From Bacteroidota bacterium (lineage in GTDB: Bacteria > Bacteroidota > Bacteroidia > Bacteroidales > NBLH01): DNA of 64,000 nt. Location: NCBI GenBank assembly GCA_025361565.1, contig JANYKN010000175.1, positions 62,001-126,000 on the forward strand. The letters are read 5' to 3'. The notes under the pieces are model-generated. The model saw only the letters and a list, made by a program, of their open reading frames with translations. It was not told where the DNA came from and ran no database searches. Positions 18,074 through 26,722 of the stretch are shown one piece after another. Position 1 is the stretch's first letter, and each line of letters begins with the position of its first letter. A program made the position numbers and the translations under genes.

Positions 18074-19360
18074 TTACAGTACACTCCTGTAGACTCCATC
18101 ATGCTCTGCCGCCACTTCTTTAAAAGTGCGAACCGGGCCAATGTTTTGTCTGAGAGACTGCAAAAGCCCGGGTTCTTCGATTAGCCTGAGTAATTGTTCT
18201 TTGAGGCTTTTTGAATTACCATTTTTGAACAAAAGTCCATTCAAATTGTGCTGCACCATTTCTTTGATGGCAATATAATCGGAACCGATTACAGGGATTT
18301 TTTTTGCAAAGGCTTCGAGGATTACCAGTGGAGCAACTTCAAATTGTGATGGTAAAATAAGTACATCAGATTCTTCCAGTTTTTCAGCTACCTGTGTACT
18401 TGTAATATTTTCGAACCAATTTTGATAACCTAATGCGTTATATAGTCTTTTAATTTTATGATAATAAGACATTTCTTCCGCAAAAGGAATGGTTACAATG
18501 GAAAGATCAAATTTTGCAGGCAATCTTTTTAACACATTGATTAATAAATCTAAATTTTTTAAAGGATGCATCCTGCCCACAAAAATCAGGTTTATTTTAT
18601 GATTATTTTTTTTAACCAAACCTTGATGCTTTACGAAACCTTTATCGATTCCCGGTTTAATCGTATATGCATTTCCAAGTCCATTGATTTCATATATTTC
18701 ACGTAACCAATTACCAATAGCAATATTCACATTGCTGTATTTTTTAATAAACGCCAGTTGCTCAAGTTTATAGTCAACAATCCTAAAAGCCGGGTATTTT
18801 GATACAAAAGAAATATTTGATAACAATTTATTGATTATAATTGCGATTGGTTTAGCAACAATAGCAGGTATTTTTTTCTGTTTATTAATAAAACATGCCA
18901 AACATCGCTGTTTATCAATTAATCCATCACATTGCGATTTGCCAAAAAGCATCAGGTTTTGTCTCACACACAAATTACTGCCTAAATGCGCACTAAAAAT
19001 CGTCCTTATTCCCAGTTCAGAAACCACTTTAATGTGCTGGGTGTTTAAGGCCCTACCCAGAGAATGTAAATGAAAAAAATCCGGCATTAAATTTTTAATA
19101 ATTTCGATAAAAGATTCAATTCCTCCAGGCAATTCTAACCCATTCAACTGTTTTACTGTTGGTTTTTCGGCTATTGGAAAACAATGAACATCGAATCCCT
19201 CATATTGATATTTATAAATTTGTTCTTGTTTGGTAGGTTTCACTATGGAAACATGATAATTAAGTTCCCTTAATTCTTTGGCAAGATTAAGCACATAATG
19301 TTCTGTTCCTCCGATATTTTCGGGAAAAAATCCTTCGAGGGCCAGAACAATATGATGCAT
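18074..19360 (-). CDS. glycosyltransferase family 4
   Basis: 428 aa, GT-B fold. N-terminal ENIGGTEHYVLNLAKELREL (glycine loop) and LHSLGRAL; a Cys-bearing insert near residues 145-165 (CLACF) that recurs in one GT4 subgroup; donor domain with INLIFVGRMHPLKNLDLL near 280 and EX7E around QFEVAPLVILEAFAKKIPVI near 345. It probably extends the polysaccharide of this locus in the cytoplasm. Copies of only its 3' end occur at 15942-16000 and 14828-14988, so this gene is the intact member of a set of duplicated ends. Confidence 0.9.
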   Translation of the reverse strand: MHHIVLALEGFFPENIGGTEHYVLNLAKELRELNYHVSIVKPTKQEQIYKYQYEGFDVHCFPIAEKPTVKQLNGLELPGGIESFIEIIKNLMPDFFHLHSLGRALNTQHIKVVSELGIRTIFSAHLGSNLCVRQNLMLFGKSQCDGLIDKQRCLACFINKQKKIPAIVAKPIAIIINKLLSNISFVSKYPAFRIVDYKLEQLAFIKKYSNVNIAIGNWLREIYEINGLGNAYTIKPGIDKGFVKHQGLVKKNNHKINLIFVGRMHPLKNLDLLINVLKRLPAKFDLSIVTIPFAEEMSYYHKIKRLYNALGYQNWFENITSTQVAEKLEESDVLILPSQFEVAPLVILEAFAKKIPVIGSDYIAIKEMVQHNLNGLLFKNGNSKSLKEQLLRLIEEPGLLQSLRQNIGPVRTFKEVAAEHDGVYRSVL

Positions 19361-19392
19361 TTTTTAATAATTTATAGTTTAAAATATCAGCT

Positions 19393-20085
19393 TTATTTTT
19401 GAGCAATAGTAATGGTATCGTAAGCAATCCGGATTGGATTCAGATACCTGCGTAAATAAGGAATATTTTTAAATATACGGTTAATCAATATTTTAACTTT
19501 ATTTTCAAAAAGCAATTTTGGCTTCTTGGTATTTGTTGTTGCAATAGATTCGGATTGAACCCTGAAATTGGGAATTTTATTAAATTTTTCAGGATATCCG
19601 AAATGCTCGAATTCTAGAGACTCTGTTTCTGAAAATAAGGTTTTCAGATTTAAATAATCATTTAGAGCTTTCATCCCATCAGGATATATCCGCCAGCAGT
19701 CAACAGGTGCCGGGCACTTTGGGTAGCTTAGTGACCCTATTGTTATGATATATCCGTTAGGCTTGACTACGCGCTTTAACTCTTCCATCCAAAGCCAAAA
19801 CATTTTTATGTTTCCGATTACCTGGTCGGATAGTACGATATCGAATGTATCATTTTCAATGGGAAAGTGATATTCGTCTTTAGATAGGATAAAATTTGGA
19901 TTTCCTTTTTGAGAACCTATAAAATCTTCACTTATATCCAATGCAAACCATTTAATCGTTTTATTGTTCACTATTTCAATATATAATGGAGGATTTCCAA
20001 AAGGTGCAATTTCCAGTACTTTTAAGTTATCATTAAAATATGGTAATGCATACTTTTTAAATAAAAGGGTTCCATTTAAATGCAT
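19393..20085 (-). CDS. SAM-dependent methyltransferase
   Basis: 230 aa, class I Rossmann methyltransferase (methyltransf_11-like). Motif I region LKVLEIAPFGNPPLYIEI is unusual in having APFG where EiGCG is typical. FALDIS follows, then FDIVLSDQVIGNIKMFWLWM near 95, and the motif III area ELKRVVKPNGYIITIGSLSY. It likely methylates a sugar of the polysaccharide. Its start overlaps the end of the deacetylase gene by 10 bp, so they are coupled; the GT4 follows 32 bp later. Confidence 0.83.
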   Translation of the reverse strand: MHLNGTLLFKKYALPYFNDNLKVLEIAPFGNPPLYIEIVNNKTIKWFALDISEDFIGSQKGNPNFILSKDEYHFPIENDTFDIVLSDQVIGNIKMFWLWMEELKRVVKPNGYIITIGSLSYPKCPAPVDCWRIYPDGMKALNDYLNLKTLFSETESLEFEHFGYPEKFNKIPNFRVQSESIATTNTKKPKLLFENKVKILINRIFKNIPYLRRYLNPIRIAYDTITIAQK

Positions 20086-21113
20086 ATATTTATTTTTTTA
20101 AAATTATTTGATAAATATGGATAAACTCCGCTAATCCGCACATTTAAAGCAAATTGATTGATTCTTTCGGACATAAAAATTCTAGGTAAAGATTGCAAAT
20201 AATCCTTATGTGCTCCAAAAATATTACCCGGTAGGGTATTAACCGCAGTTTTTATATCAAGTTTTTTGATCATCTTTATTTCTCTTCCACCAAATTCTGA
20301 TTTTGAACCAAAAGGATAGGCAAAATGTTCAACCTTTTTATTGATTTTGGATTCAATGATTTGTTTTGAATTTTGGATTTCTTGAAATGCATCAATCCCC
20401 GATAATTTGCTTAATGCTTGATGAGAAACTGTGTGTGCACCAAAAGTAACTAATGGATCAATACTCATTTCAATGATTTGATCCCAGGAAATTGCCAATT
20501 TTTCGATATATTTACCCGAATTCTTTTCATAATCTTTAAAAATACAATTCAGCATCTCTTCAATAAAAGACTTGTCTGTTTGAATTATGAACTCGCGTAA
20601 TTCATTAAATGTCCTTTTCTTTTCTAAATCATTTTTGCAGGAATAATTAAATTGAGAACCTTTATATTCAAAAGAAATTTGGTTGTTTTCTATAATAATA
20701 TCTTCCAAAATATACCACCAAATGATACTTTTTTTATCTGGAAAGTCGGTTGTAATATAAATAGTGAATGGAATATTGTACTTTTTAAGTATTGGATACG
20801 CAATTGAATAATTATCTGCATAACCATCGTCGAAGGTAATTGTAATGAATTTATTTTTAGGTGTAATATTGTTTATAAGAATTTCATGGATTTGGTTTAA
20901 TGAAATAAAATGATAGTTTTTACTTAAAAGATATTTAATTTGATTTTCAAAATTTTTGGATGAAACTTCAAGTATTGCATTCAATTTAGAAACCTCCTCA
21001 TTTACAATTCGGTGAAAACATAAAATTGAGCCTAATCCTGAAAAAGGTGTTGCTAGAGGCTTCCCTCCAAATATTTTTAATATGTTTAAAATTGCAAATT
21101 TCAGAAATTTCAT
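20076..21113 (-). CDS. polysaccharide deacetylase (CE4/NodB)
   Basis: 345 aa. Removes N-acetyl or O-acetyl groups from sugars using a metal. NodB motif 1 is ITFDDGYADNY near residue 90 and motif 2 GAHTVSHQALS near 220 (H-S-x-S-H variant), followed by HFAYPFGSKSEFG near 253. No clear signal peptide, only a hydrophobic N-terminal stretch, so it may act at the membrane or in the cytoplasm. It is the upstream partner of the methyltransferase in a compact glycan-modification operon. Confidence 0.88.
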   Translation of the reverse strand: MKFLKFAILNILKIFGGKPLATPFSGLGSILCFHRIVNEEVSKLNAILEVSSKNFENQIKYLLSKNYHFISLNQIHEILINNITPKNKFITITFDDGYADNYSIAYPILKKYNIPFTIYITTDFPDKKSIIWWYILEDIIIENNQISFEYKGSQFNYSCKNDLEKKRTFNELREFIIQTDKSFIEEMLNCIFKDYEKNSGKYIEKLAISWDQIIEMSIDPLVTFGAHTVSHQALSKLSGIDAFQEIQNSKQIIESKINKKVEHFAYPFGSKSEFGGREIKMIKKLDIKTAVNTLPGNIFGAHKDYLQSLPRIFMSERINQFALNVRISGVYPYLSNNFKKINICI

Positions 21114-21232
21114 TTTTGGATAAATAAAATCTTATAAATTAATTCGACTTTGATAGATTGAAAAATCAATTTGTTTTTAATCTAGATCCTAGTGACTCTA
21201 ATATATCAAAGCCGAATATGATTGAAATAAAT

Positions 21233-22363
21233 TTATAAACTTAGTATGTCTTTGATTTTTATCCCTAATCCGGCTAAATCAGGACCATGTGTTGCAACCA
21301 ATCTAACATTATCTTTTAAAATCTCTAATTCATCTCTTGATTGTAAGTATTTTATAATCAAATGTGCCATATCAGATGGGCTTTTTGCTGTTAGAATTTC
21401 TCCTTTACTCCAAGAATAACCTCTATTTCCTTGAATTGTAGATATAACAGGGATACCCCAATTTACTCCTTGAGCCAACTTAGTTGAAGCTCCCCTCGAA
21501 TACCAAAAAACTGGATTTAGAAAAAAAGACCAGGTCGAAACTTCTGTTCTTAATTGTGTTTCATCTAAGTATCCTAGATACTTAACAAAGCTAAACTTTT
21601 CCTGTATTTCATAACCCTCTTTTTCAGGCTGCCCCAAAATAATTACTTGAATATTTTGATAATTAGTCTTTTTCAGTTCATTACAAAGAGTTAAAATTCC
21701 ATCCAAATTTGGCTTATGATTTAAGGTGCCAAGAAAACCAATCTTAGCTATATCAGGCTTCCATTCAACAAAACTTGGATTAAATGTTCTGGGTATAAAT
21801 ATTGATGATTTTGCCCCCAACCAATTATTAATCTGAAATTCGGTTTCTGATAATGAAACTACTAAATCAATATAATTTATAAAAACCTTTGATTCTGTAT
21901 AAATCAATGCTCCCAATCTAAATATATCCCTAAATCGAATTAAAAATTTCACTTCCCCCCGTCTCACAATTTTATGCAGAAAATCGCCACTTTCATTTCC
22001 ATGAGATAATAAAATGATTTTAACCTTATCATTGAATTCATTTTTTATATAAGAAGCTAAATTTAAATAATCTACCTGATTTAAAGCAACGTATCTAACA
22101 TTTCCCTCTTTAATTTTTATTATTAATGATTTTGCAATTTTTTTAAATTCAAATTTTGTATATATTTCAATGCCAGCCTTAATTTTTAACTTCAAAAAAA
22201 GATTTGTGGTATATTGAACAGGAAATAGAATAATATTAAAACCTGCATTTTTCAGCAATTCAATATATTCAAAAGTACACAATTGAACTCCTCCCATTTG
22301 TTTTTTATTCAGATGACTATGAGTGGAAACAAATATTAAATTATGCATTTTTAAAAGATTCAA
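21233..22363 (-). CDS. glycosyltransferase, GT4-like
   Basis: 376 aa, or 371 if MHNLIF is used as the start. N-terminal KKQMGGVQLCTFEYIELLKN, a central domain, then IGFLGTLNHKPNLDGILTL near 215 and IQVIILGQPE. Toward the C-terminus YSRGASTKLAQGVNWGIPVI occupies the donor-binding position, but without the usual E-x7-E pair, so the active site is divergent. It is likely a GT-B enzyme of the same polysaccharide pathway, with moderate certainty on catalytic detail. It is 141 bp downstream of the GT2 gene. Confidence 0.78.
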   Translation of the reverse strand: MNLLKMHNLIFVSTHSHLNKKQMGGVQLCTFEYIELLKNAGFNIILFPVQYTTNLFLKLKIKAGIEIYTKFEFKKIAKSLIIKIKEGNVRYVALNQVDYLNLASYIKNEFNDKVKIILLSHGNESGDFLHKIVRRGEVKFLIRFRDIFRLGALIYTESKVFINYIDLVVSLSETEFQINNWLGAKSSIFIPRTFNPSFVEWKPDIAKIGFLGTLNHKPNLDGILTLCNELKKTNYQNIQVIILGQPEKEGYEIQEKFSFVKYLGYLDETQLRTEVSTWSFFLNPVFWYSRGASTKLAQGVNWGIPVISTIQGNRGYSWSKGEILTAKSPSDMAHLIIKYLQSRDELEILKDNVRLVATHGPDLAGLGIKIKDILSL

Positions 22364-22504
22364 GTTTTAGAAATTTTTATTGACCTGTCAGGTTTAGTTG
22401 TCTTTGTATTGATTTAGGTTATAAATAACGATGACAATTGAATTACATTCTTTAAATTTTTAATCAATCATTTCAAAAAAATATAAACTAAAGATAAATG
22501 GATA

Positions 22505-23431
22505 TTAGATGGTATGTTTGATTGCACTTATGTATTTTATTTGCACCCTACCAATACCTTTTATCAAGTATATCCATCTTATTTTTGATTTAAGGAAAAG
22601 GTAAAACGCCAAATAAAATCGAAATTTAATAAAAAAGAGATGTAAAACTTTTCTTGCAAATCTTCTTTTAACAATTTCTATTGTTAATTTCTTATCTTTA
22701 GAATTAAATGGAGATTGATTAAGAATTTCTATATTCAGATTATATCTGGCGAGTATAACATTCCTATTTAAATTTTCTTTTGCTATTTCCTGATTTTCAT
22801 GTTGACGCCACCAAATTAATGCAGGTTGAAAAACTACAATTGGATATTGGGCTCCTAATAAAAACCACAGTTCAGTATCTCCAATGTGACGTTTTCCAGA
22901 AAATCCTCCAATTTTATCAAAAAAATCTCTTCGCATAATAGTTCCAGTTGGCCCACTTAAAAAAAATCCATTTCCCCAAAAATGTTCTTTGTAAGCAATT
23001 TCTGATGGTAATAAGAAAGGATATTTCATTTTTGGCTCACGTTCTACATACTGTGTTCCAAAAGGTGATTCAGGAAATTGTTCCATTGCATTTACCATCA
23101 CTTCCAAACCATGAGGATAAATGATATCATCTGAATCTAAATATTTAATGTATTTGCCTTTGGCATAGCTGGCAGCTTTATTGCGGTTTGGATAATCGCC
23201 CAGGTTTTTTTCGTTGATGTATACCTTTATTCTTTCGTCCCGGGTTTCATATGATTTTGCAATCTCCACGGTCCGGTCTTTCGATCCATCATCAACTACA
23301 ATCAATTCCCAGTTTTGGTAAGTCGATGCCATAACACTTTCGATGGCTTCGGCAATATATTTTTCGCGGTTATAAGCCGTCATCAGCACACTAACAAGTG
23401 GCTGTTCCATTATTTCTTTATTTTGCATCAT
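22505..23431 (-). CDS. glycosyltransferase family 2
   Basis: 308 aa from the Met in MMQNKEI; a TTG-led frame upstream adds unlikely residues. GT-A fold: LVSVLMTAYNREKYIAEAIE near residue 10, LIVVDDGSKDRT near 40, YLDSDDIIYPHG (DxD metal site) near 90, IGDTELWFLLG near 180. A basic C-terminus with two hydrophobic stretches suggests membrane association. The start overlaps the end of the upstream COG2865 gene by 14 bp. At least four truncated copies of this 5' end lie upstream, each after an accessory gene or the next GT4, so this is the intact member of the set. Confidence 0.9.
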   Translation of the reverse strand: MMQNKEIMEQPLVSVLMTAYNREKYIAEAIESVMASTYQNWELIVVDDGSKDRTVEIAKSYETRDERIKVYINEKNLGDYPNRNKAASYAKGKYIKYLDSDDIIYPHGLEVMVNAMEQFPESPFGTQYVEREPKMKYPFLLPSEIAYKEHFWGNGFFLSGPTGTIMRRDFFDKIGGFSGKRHIGDTELWFLLGAQYPIVVFQPALIWWRQHENQEIAKENLNRNVILARYNLNIEILNQSPFNSKDKKLTIEIVKRRFARKVLHLFFIKFRFYLAFYLFLKSKIRWIYLIKGIGRVQIKYISAIKHTI

Positions 23432-24773
23432 GTAATATTTCCCAGTATCCACTTTTTGCTGAACCAACATATTTTATTTGCCTGGTTTTCTTCAATTTTT
23501 TTATATGGTACCTAACACCTTCTTCAGATAAATTTAGTTTATCTGCAATTTCTTTTGCTGTAATATGTTGATTATTATATATAATATCGATGATTTTCTT
23601 TACCGTTTTGCTGGTAGTTTTGCTGGTAGTTTTATCAGATGTATTTGGTTTACTTAAAAATGTTATTTGAAAACCACCAGCATATTCTTCGATAATGGGT
23701 ACTGGTAAACCAGCTTTTGTTAATTCTTCTTCAATCAGGAGAATACCCCTGCCCCAGGCTTCAATGTAGCCAATACGGAAAAATATATTTGCTATAAGCG
23801 CATTTCTTCTTTTTGAAGGATGCTTTTGTTTAAGCATATCAATGCTCAACGGGGCAATCAGTGTTCCACTGTTCCAGATAATTATCCTGTTATCAAAAAC
23901 TTTGATGGTTATATCTGTTTGTTCACCATAATCTCTATGGACAATGGCATTAAGTACAGCCTCCCTTATTGCTTTTTCAGGATATTCCAATCGCTCTTTT
24001 CGTTCAATACCTTCGTATGTTATTGGTGAATGAAGGTATTTTGTTCTTAGCAAATCAATAATTTTTTCGGGCATATCCAGTATATTTCCTTCAATAATAT
24101 CATGGCTTATTAAATCGGTATCTGATATTCCAAACCTTCCTAATTTAACCGTTGCAGTGCGTATATATTTGTTTGGACGGCTGCCAAAAAGCAAGATGGC
24201 AGCTCTCGTTAATCCGCTATTTTCTTTTACCAAATCAAGTTTTTGCAGGGTCAGGGCAATTTTTTCGTTTACTGCTCCGGCAGACAGGCGGTTTGCATTG
24301 ACGGCTTTTAAAATAAAGCGGTGGATTAAATTTTCGTCTAATTCAGCTATGCGTGCTCCCTGCACTTCAATTTCATCCCAGGTAATATTATCTTTTTTTA
24401 ATATAAATTCCCTTAATTTTTGTCCGTGTAGTTCCTGAACAGTACTTCCACTCCGTATATAGTATTTACTATTGTATGATATTGGCACTGAGCTTGGTGA
24501 GACTTTGATTTCGACAATCTCTTTTTTGTTTTTATTTTTTGTAACTACATCAACTGTTAGCCCTAACAGTTGAACAACCTTATTAGGAAGGTCTTCAAGC
24601 AATTTTTTACTGTCATTTACTCCAATAATAGTTCCATCGTCTTTAATTCCAATAATCAGGTTTCCTCCCTGTGAATTGGCAAAAGCTGAAATATGCTTTA
24701 AAAATTCATCGCGCCAGGATTCTTTAAACTCCGTTTGTTGGTTTTCATTTAAATTAATGTTGCTTTTAGCCAT
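23418..24773 (-). CDS. COG2865 protein a: AlbA_2 domain, divergent AAA ATPase, winged helix
   Basis: 451 aa. Probable DNA-binding regulator of the AlbA_2/AAA_4 family. N-terminus QQTEFKESWRDEFLKHISAF with GGNLIIGIKDDGTIIGVND (AlbA_2), a divergent ATPase/HATPase-like body with VLNAIVHRDYGEQTDITIKV near 262 and GYIEAWGRGI near 328, then a SKTT SKTT linker and a winged-helix tail (ITAKEIADKLNLSEEGVRYH). The body is about three-quarters identical by eye to that of the copy at 37.6 kb, but the tails differ. It lies between GT2 5' fragment 1 and the intact GT2, as inserted cargo. Confidence 0.87.
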   Translation of the reverse strand: MAKSNINLNENQQTEFKESWRDEFLKHISAFANSQGGNLIIGIKDDGTIIGVNDSKKLLEDLPNKVVQLLGLTVDVVTKNKNKKEIVEIKVSPSSVPISYNSKYYIRSGSTVQELHGQKLREFILKKDNITWDEIEVQGARIAELDENLIHRFILKAVNANRLSAGAVNEKIALTLQKLDLVKENSGLTRAAILLFGSRPNKYIRTATVKLGRFGISDTDLISHDIIEGNILDMPEKIIDLLRTKYLHSPITYEGIERKERLEYPEKAIREAVLNAIVHRDYGEQTDITIKVFDNRIIIWNSGTLIAPLSIDMLKQKHPSKRRNALIANIFFRIGYIEAWGRGILLIEEELTKAGLPVPIIEEYAGGFQITFLSKPNTSDKTTSKTTSKTVKKIIDIIYNNQHITAKEIADKLNLSEEGVRYHIKKLKKTRQIKYVGSAKSGYWEILHDAK

Positions 24774-24904
24774 GAGTTTACTGAGCTTGGATTTGTATTT
24801 TTTCTATTCAAAAATAAACAATTTTTGCTATTATACAGATCAAATGTTAATTATGCTGTTCTTTTTATAGATATTATATCAATGACATTTAGTTAAGAAA
24901 GTTG

Positions 24905-24983
24905 AAACACTGTCAGGTCCTTTGGACTCTGACAGGTTGCGCGTTTTGAATGACCTGTCAGAGTTGACAAACCTGACAGTGTA
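24905..24983. repeat. double palindromic repeat (ACACTGTCAGG family)
   Basis: AACACTGTCAGGT at the left pairs with ACCTGACAGTGT at the right, and CTCTGACAGGT pairs with ACCTGTCAGAG inside, so the whole block folds into one long stem. A partial relative, GACCTGTCAGG, occurs at 22382. It looks like a REP-type element. The rest of 24774-25132 holds only GT2 fragment 1. Confidence 0.75.
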
Positions 24984-25023
24984 TGGTTTGAGTTGCTAAC
25001 TAAAGGACATTGGATAGGATATT

Positions 25024-25104
25024 GCAAAGCACTTTTACTGCTCCGGTAATGTATTTTTCGCGGTTCCAGGCAGTCATTAATATGATCACAAGGTTTTTTG
25101 TGCT
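25024..25104 (-). pseudogene. GT2 5' fragment 1
   Basis: The reverse strand reads NLVIILMTAWNREKYITGA, matching residues 7-30 of the intact GT2 (LVSVLMTAYNREKYIAEA). Homology ends after about 75 bp. It follows COG2865 gene b, as the intact GT2 follows COG2865 gene a. Confidence 0.85.
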
Positions 25105-25132
25105 TGTATACTACTTATTATCAATGTGTTGA

Positions 25133-26554
25133 TTATATTGTATAATAACCACCGGTTTTATTAGAGCCTTTATACACTAACAATTTCATTTCTATCAGTT
25201 TCTTCAGATATTTATCAATTGTTTTTTTGGGTCTGCCTGCTTCATTGGCAATAGCTTTGGTTTTTATTCCCGGGCGATTTAAAATGATCAGATAAACCTT
25301 TTTTATTTCCCCATTTATTTCCCCATTTATTTCCCTATTTATTTCCCCATCTGAGTAATCCCCCACTTCAATAAATTCAAAAAAAGCTACATCCAGTGGC
25401 ACTTTGGTAATAAATATATCTTGTTCCAAAAACTCAATTTCATTGCTACCTGAATAGGCTTTGGAGTATTTATATACCTTTCTTACTCCGGTTCCTAATT
25501 CTTCCGAACGGCCCATTTGAGTAAATATCTGTGCAATATGGGGATTTTTCGGGAATGGTTCAAAATTAGAAGGTAATATTGGTCCATAAAAATGGGGCTT
25601 ATTTGCATTTTTAACCTCCAGCCTGTCCTTGTAAATTATTAGAGTTGAAGGAAATGCGTTGGTGTATTCCCTATGGATCAACAGATTTGCAATCACTTCC
25701 CTGAAAATGGTTTCCCTGATAGAAATCCGTTGGGTACCTTCGAGATAAAATTTATCAGGCAAATGTTTGGTAATAAATAGCATCAGCTTGTCGTATGCTT
25801 CTATCAAATTGCAGCGAATATTTTCCCTGTCATCATATCTATCAGTATCATGCACTCTTTTAAGGGCATCAATTTTATAATGAGGCAAAGCGCTCCCGAT
25901 TGTTTCGGGTTTACCAAAAAGTAATAATGCCGACATAGTAAATCCCTCGAGCCCCGTGGCCAAATCTTTCCGATAAAATCCGGCTGTCCTGAAAAACTCA
26001 TCATTATCCAATTCGTTCCAGGGATGTACAGGCCTTTGTATCTTAATAATTTTTCTGGCCCTTTCAACAATACCATCTGCAAAATCAAAAACATTTAAAA
26101 ATGGATAGATAGTATTTTCAGAATAGCTTGAGTTTTTCCTGATATATAAATTTTTTATCTGTTCACTGGACGTTAACTCAAAATCTCCATCAGCACTGCG
26201 ATCATAAATTTTATTGTTGCATTTATGCACCTGTGATGAAATTGGAACAAAAATGTGTATAAGGGTTTTGTTTTTATAGCTGCAAATATTGGCAGACAGA
26301 AGAAATGTCGGAAAAAGTTTTTGTGGATTATTACTTTGATTGATAATATTTTTACAAATTTTATCTGCTTTTTCAGGATTTACCCCTTCAATTATTTTAT
26401 TATCTCCTACTCCTAAAAGAATAGTGCCTCCATTCCGGTTAAGAAAAGCACAAACCGTTTCGAACAGATTTTGGGGAAGTTCTTCCTTCGATTTTTTAAA
26501 TTCGAAAGATATACCTTCACCTTGTCTTAATATTTTTTCTATATCAAGCATCAT
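25133..26554 (-). CDS. COG2865 protein b: AlbA_2 domain, divergent AAA ATPase, winged helix
   Basis: 473 aa. Same architecture as protein a but a different subfamily: EGISFEFKKSKEELPQNLFE, GGTILLGVGDNKIIEGVNP, then a body with EVIANLLIHREYTNAFPST near 290 and IFTQMGRSEELGTGVRKVY near 345. The linker is a GEIN repeat (GEINREINGEINGEI) near 403-417, encoded by three-plus copies of GGGGAAATAAAT, followed by a winged helix (IKTKAIANEAGRPKKTIDKY). Likely a transcription regulator. Closest relative in this window is protein c. Bounded on both sides by GT2 5' fragments. Confidence 0.87.
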   Translation of the reverse strand: MMLDIEKILRQGEGISFEFKKSKEELPQNLFETVCAFLNRNGGTILLGVGDNKIIEGVNPEKADKICKNIINQSNNPQKLFPTFLLSANICSYKNKTLIHIFVPISSQVHKCNNKIYDRSADGDFELTSSEQIKNLYIRKNSSYSENTIYPFLNVFDFADGIVERARKIIKIQRPVHPWNELDNDEFFRTAGFYRKDLATGLEGFTMSALLLFGKPETIGSALPHYKIDALKRVHDTDRYDDRENIRCNLIEAYDKLMLFITKHLPDKFYLEGTQRISIRETIFREVIANLLIHREYTNAFPSTLIIYKDRLEVKNANKPHFYGPILPSNFEPFPKNPHIAQIFTQMGRSEELGTGVRKVYKYSKAYSGSNEIEFLEQDIFITKVPLDVAFFEFIEVGDYSDGEINREINGEINGEIKKVYLIILNRPGIKTKAIANEAGRPKKTIDKYLKKLIEMKLLVYKGSNKTGGYYTI

Positions 26555-26605
26555 TTGGCCTTAAAATTAAAATATTGCTAACTAATTTGCAAAGGGCAAT
26601 TTGCC

Positions 26606-26722
26606 TTATGAAATGCGCAACGAACAAGTTTTTAATGACTCCGGTAATATATTTTCGCGGTTGCAGGCCGTCATCAGCACACTAACAAGTGGCTGTTCCT
26701 TTATTTCTTTATTTTGCATCAT
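26606..26722 (-). pseudogene. GT2 5' fragment 2
   Basis: A 38-codon frame from ATG to stop: MMQNKEIKEQPLVSVLMTAC then NRENIL, matching the intact GT2 start except for a few substitutions, then diverging. It overlaps the end of COG2865 gene c by 14 bp in exactly the same way as the intact GT2 overlaps gene a (shared CATGATGCAAAATAAAGAAA). About 70 bp are nearly identical between the two junctions. Confidence 0.88.

Noticed and set aside
25300-25350. 12-bp tandem repeats read as a possible CRISPR
   Set aside because: Units are adjacent with no spacers, and lie in frame within a clear coding sequence. No CRISPR array or cas gene is seen anywhere in the window.
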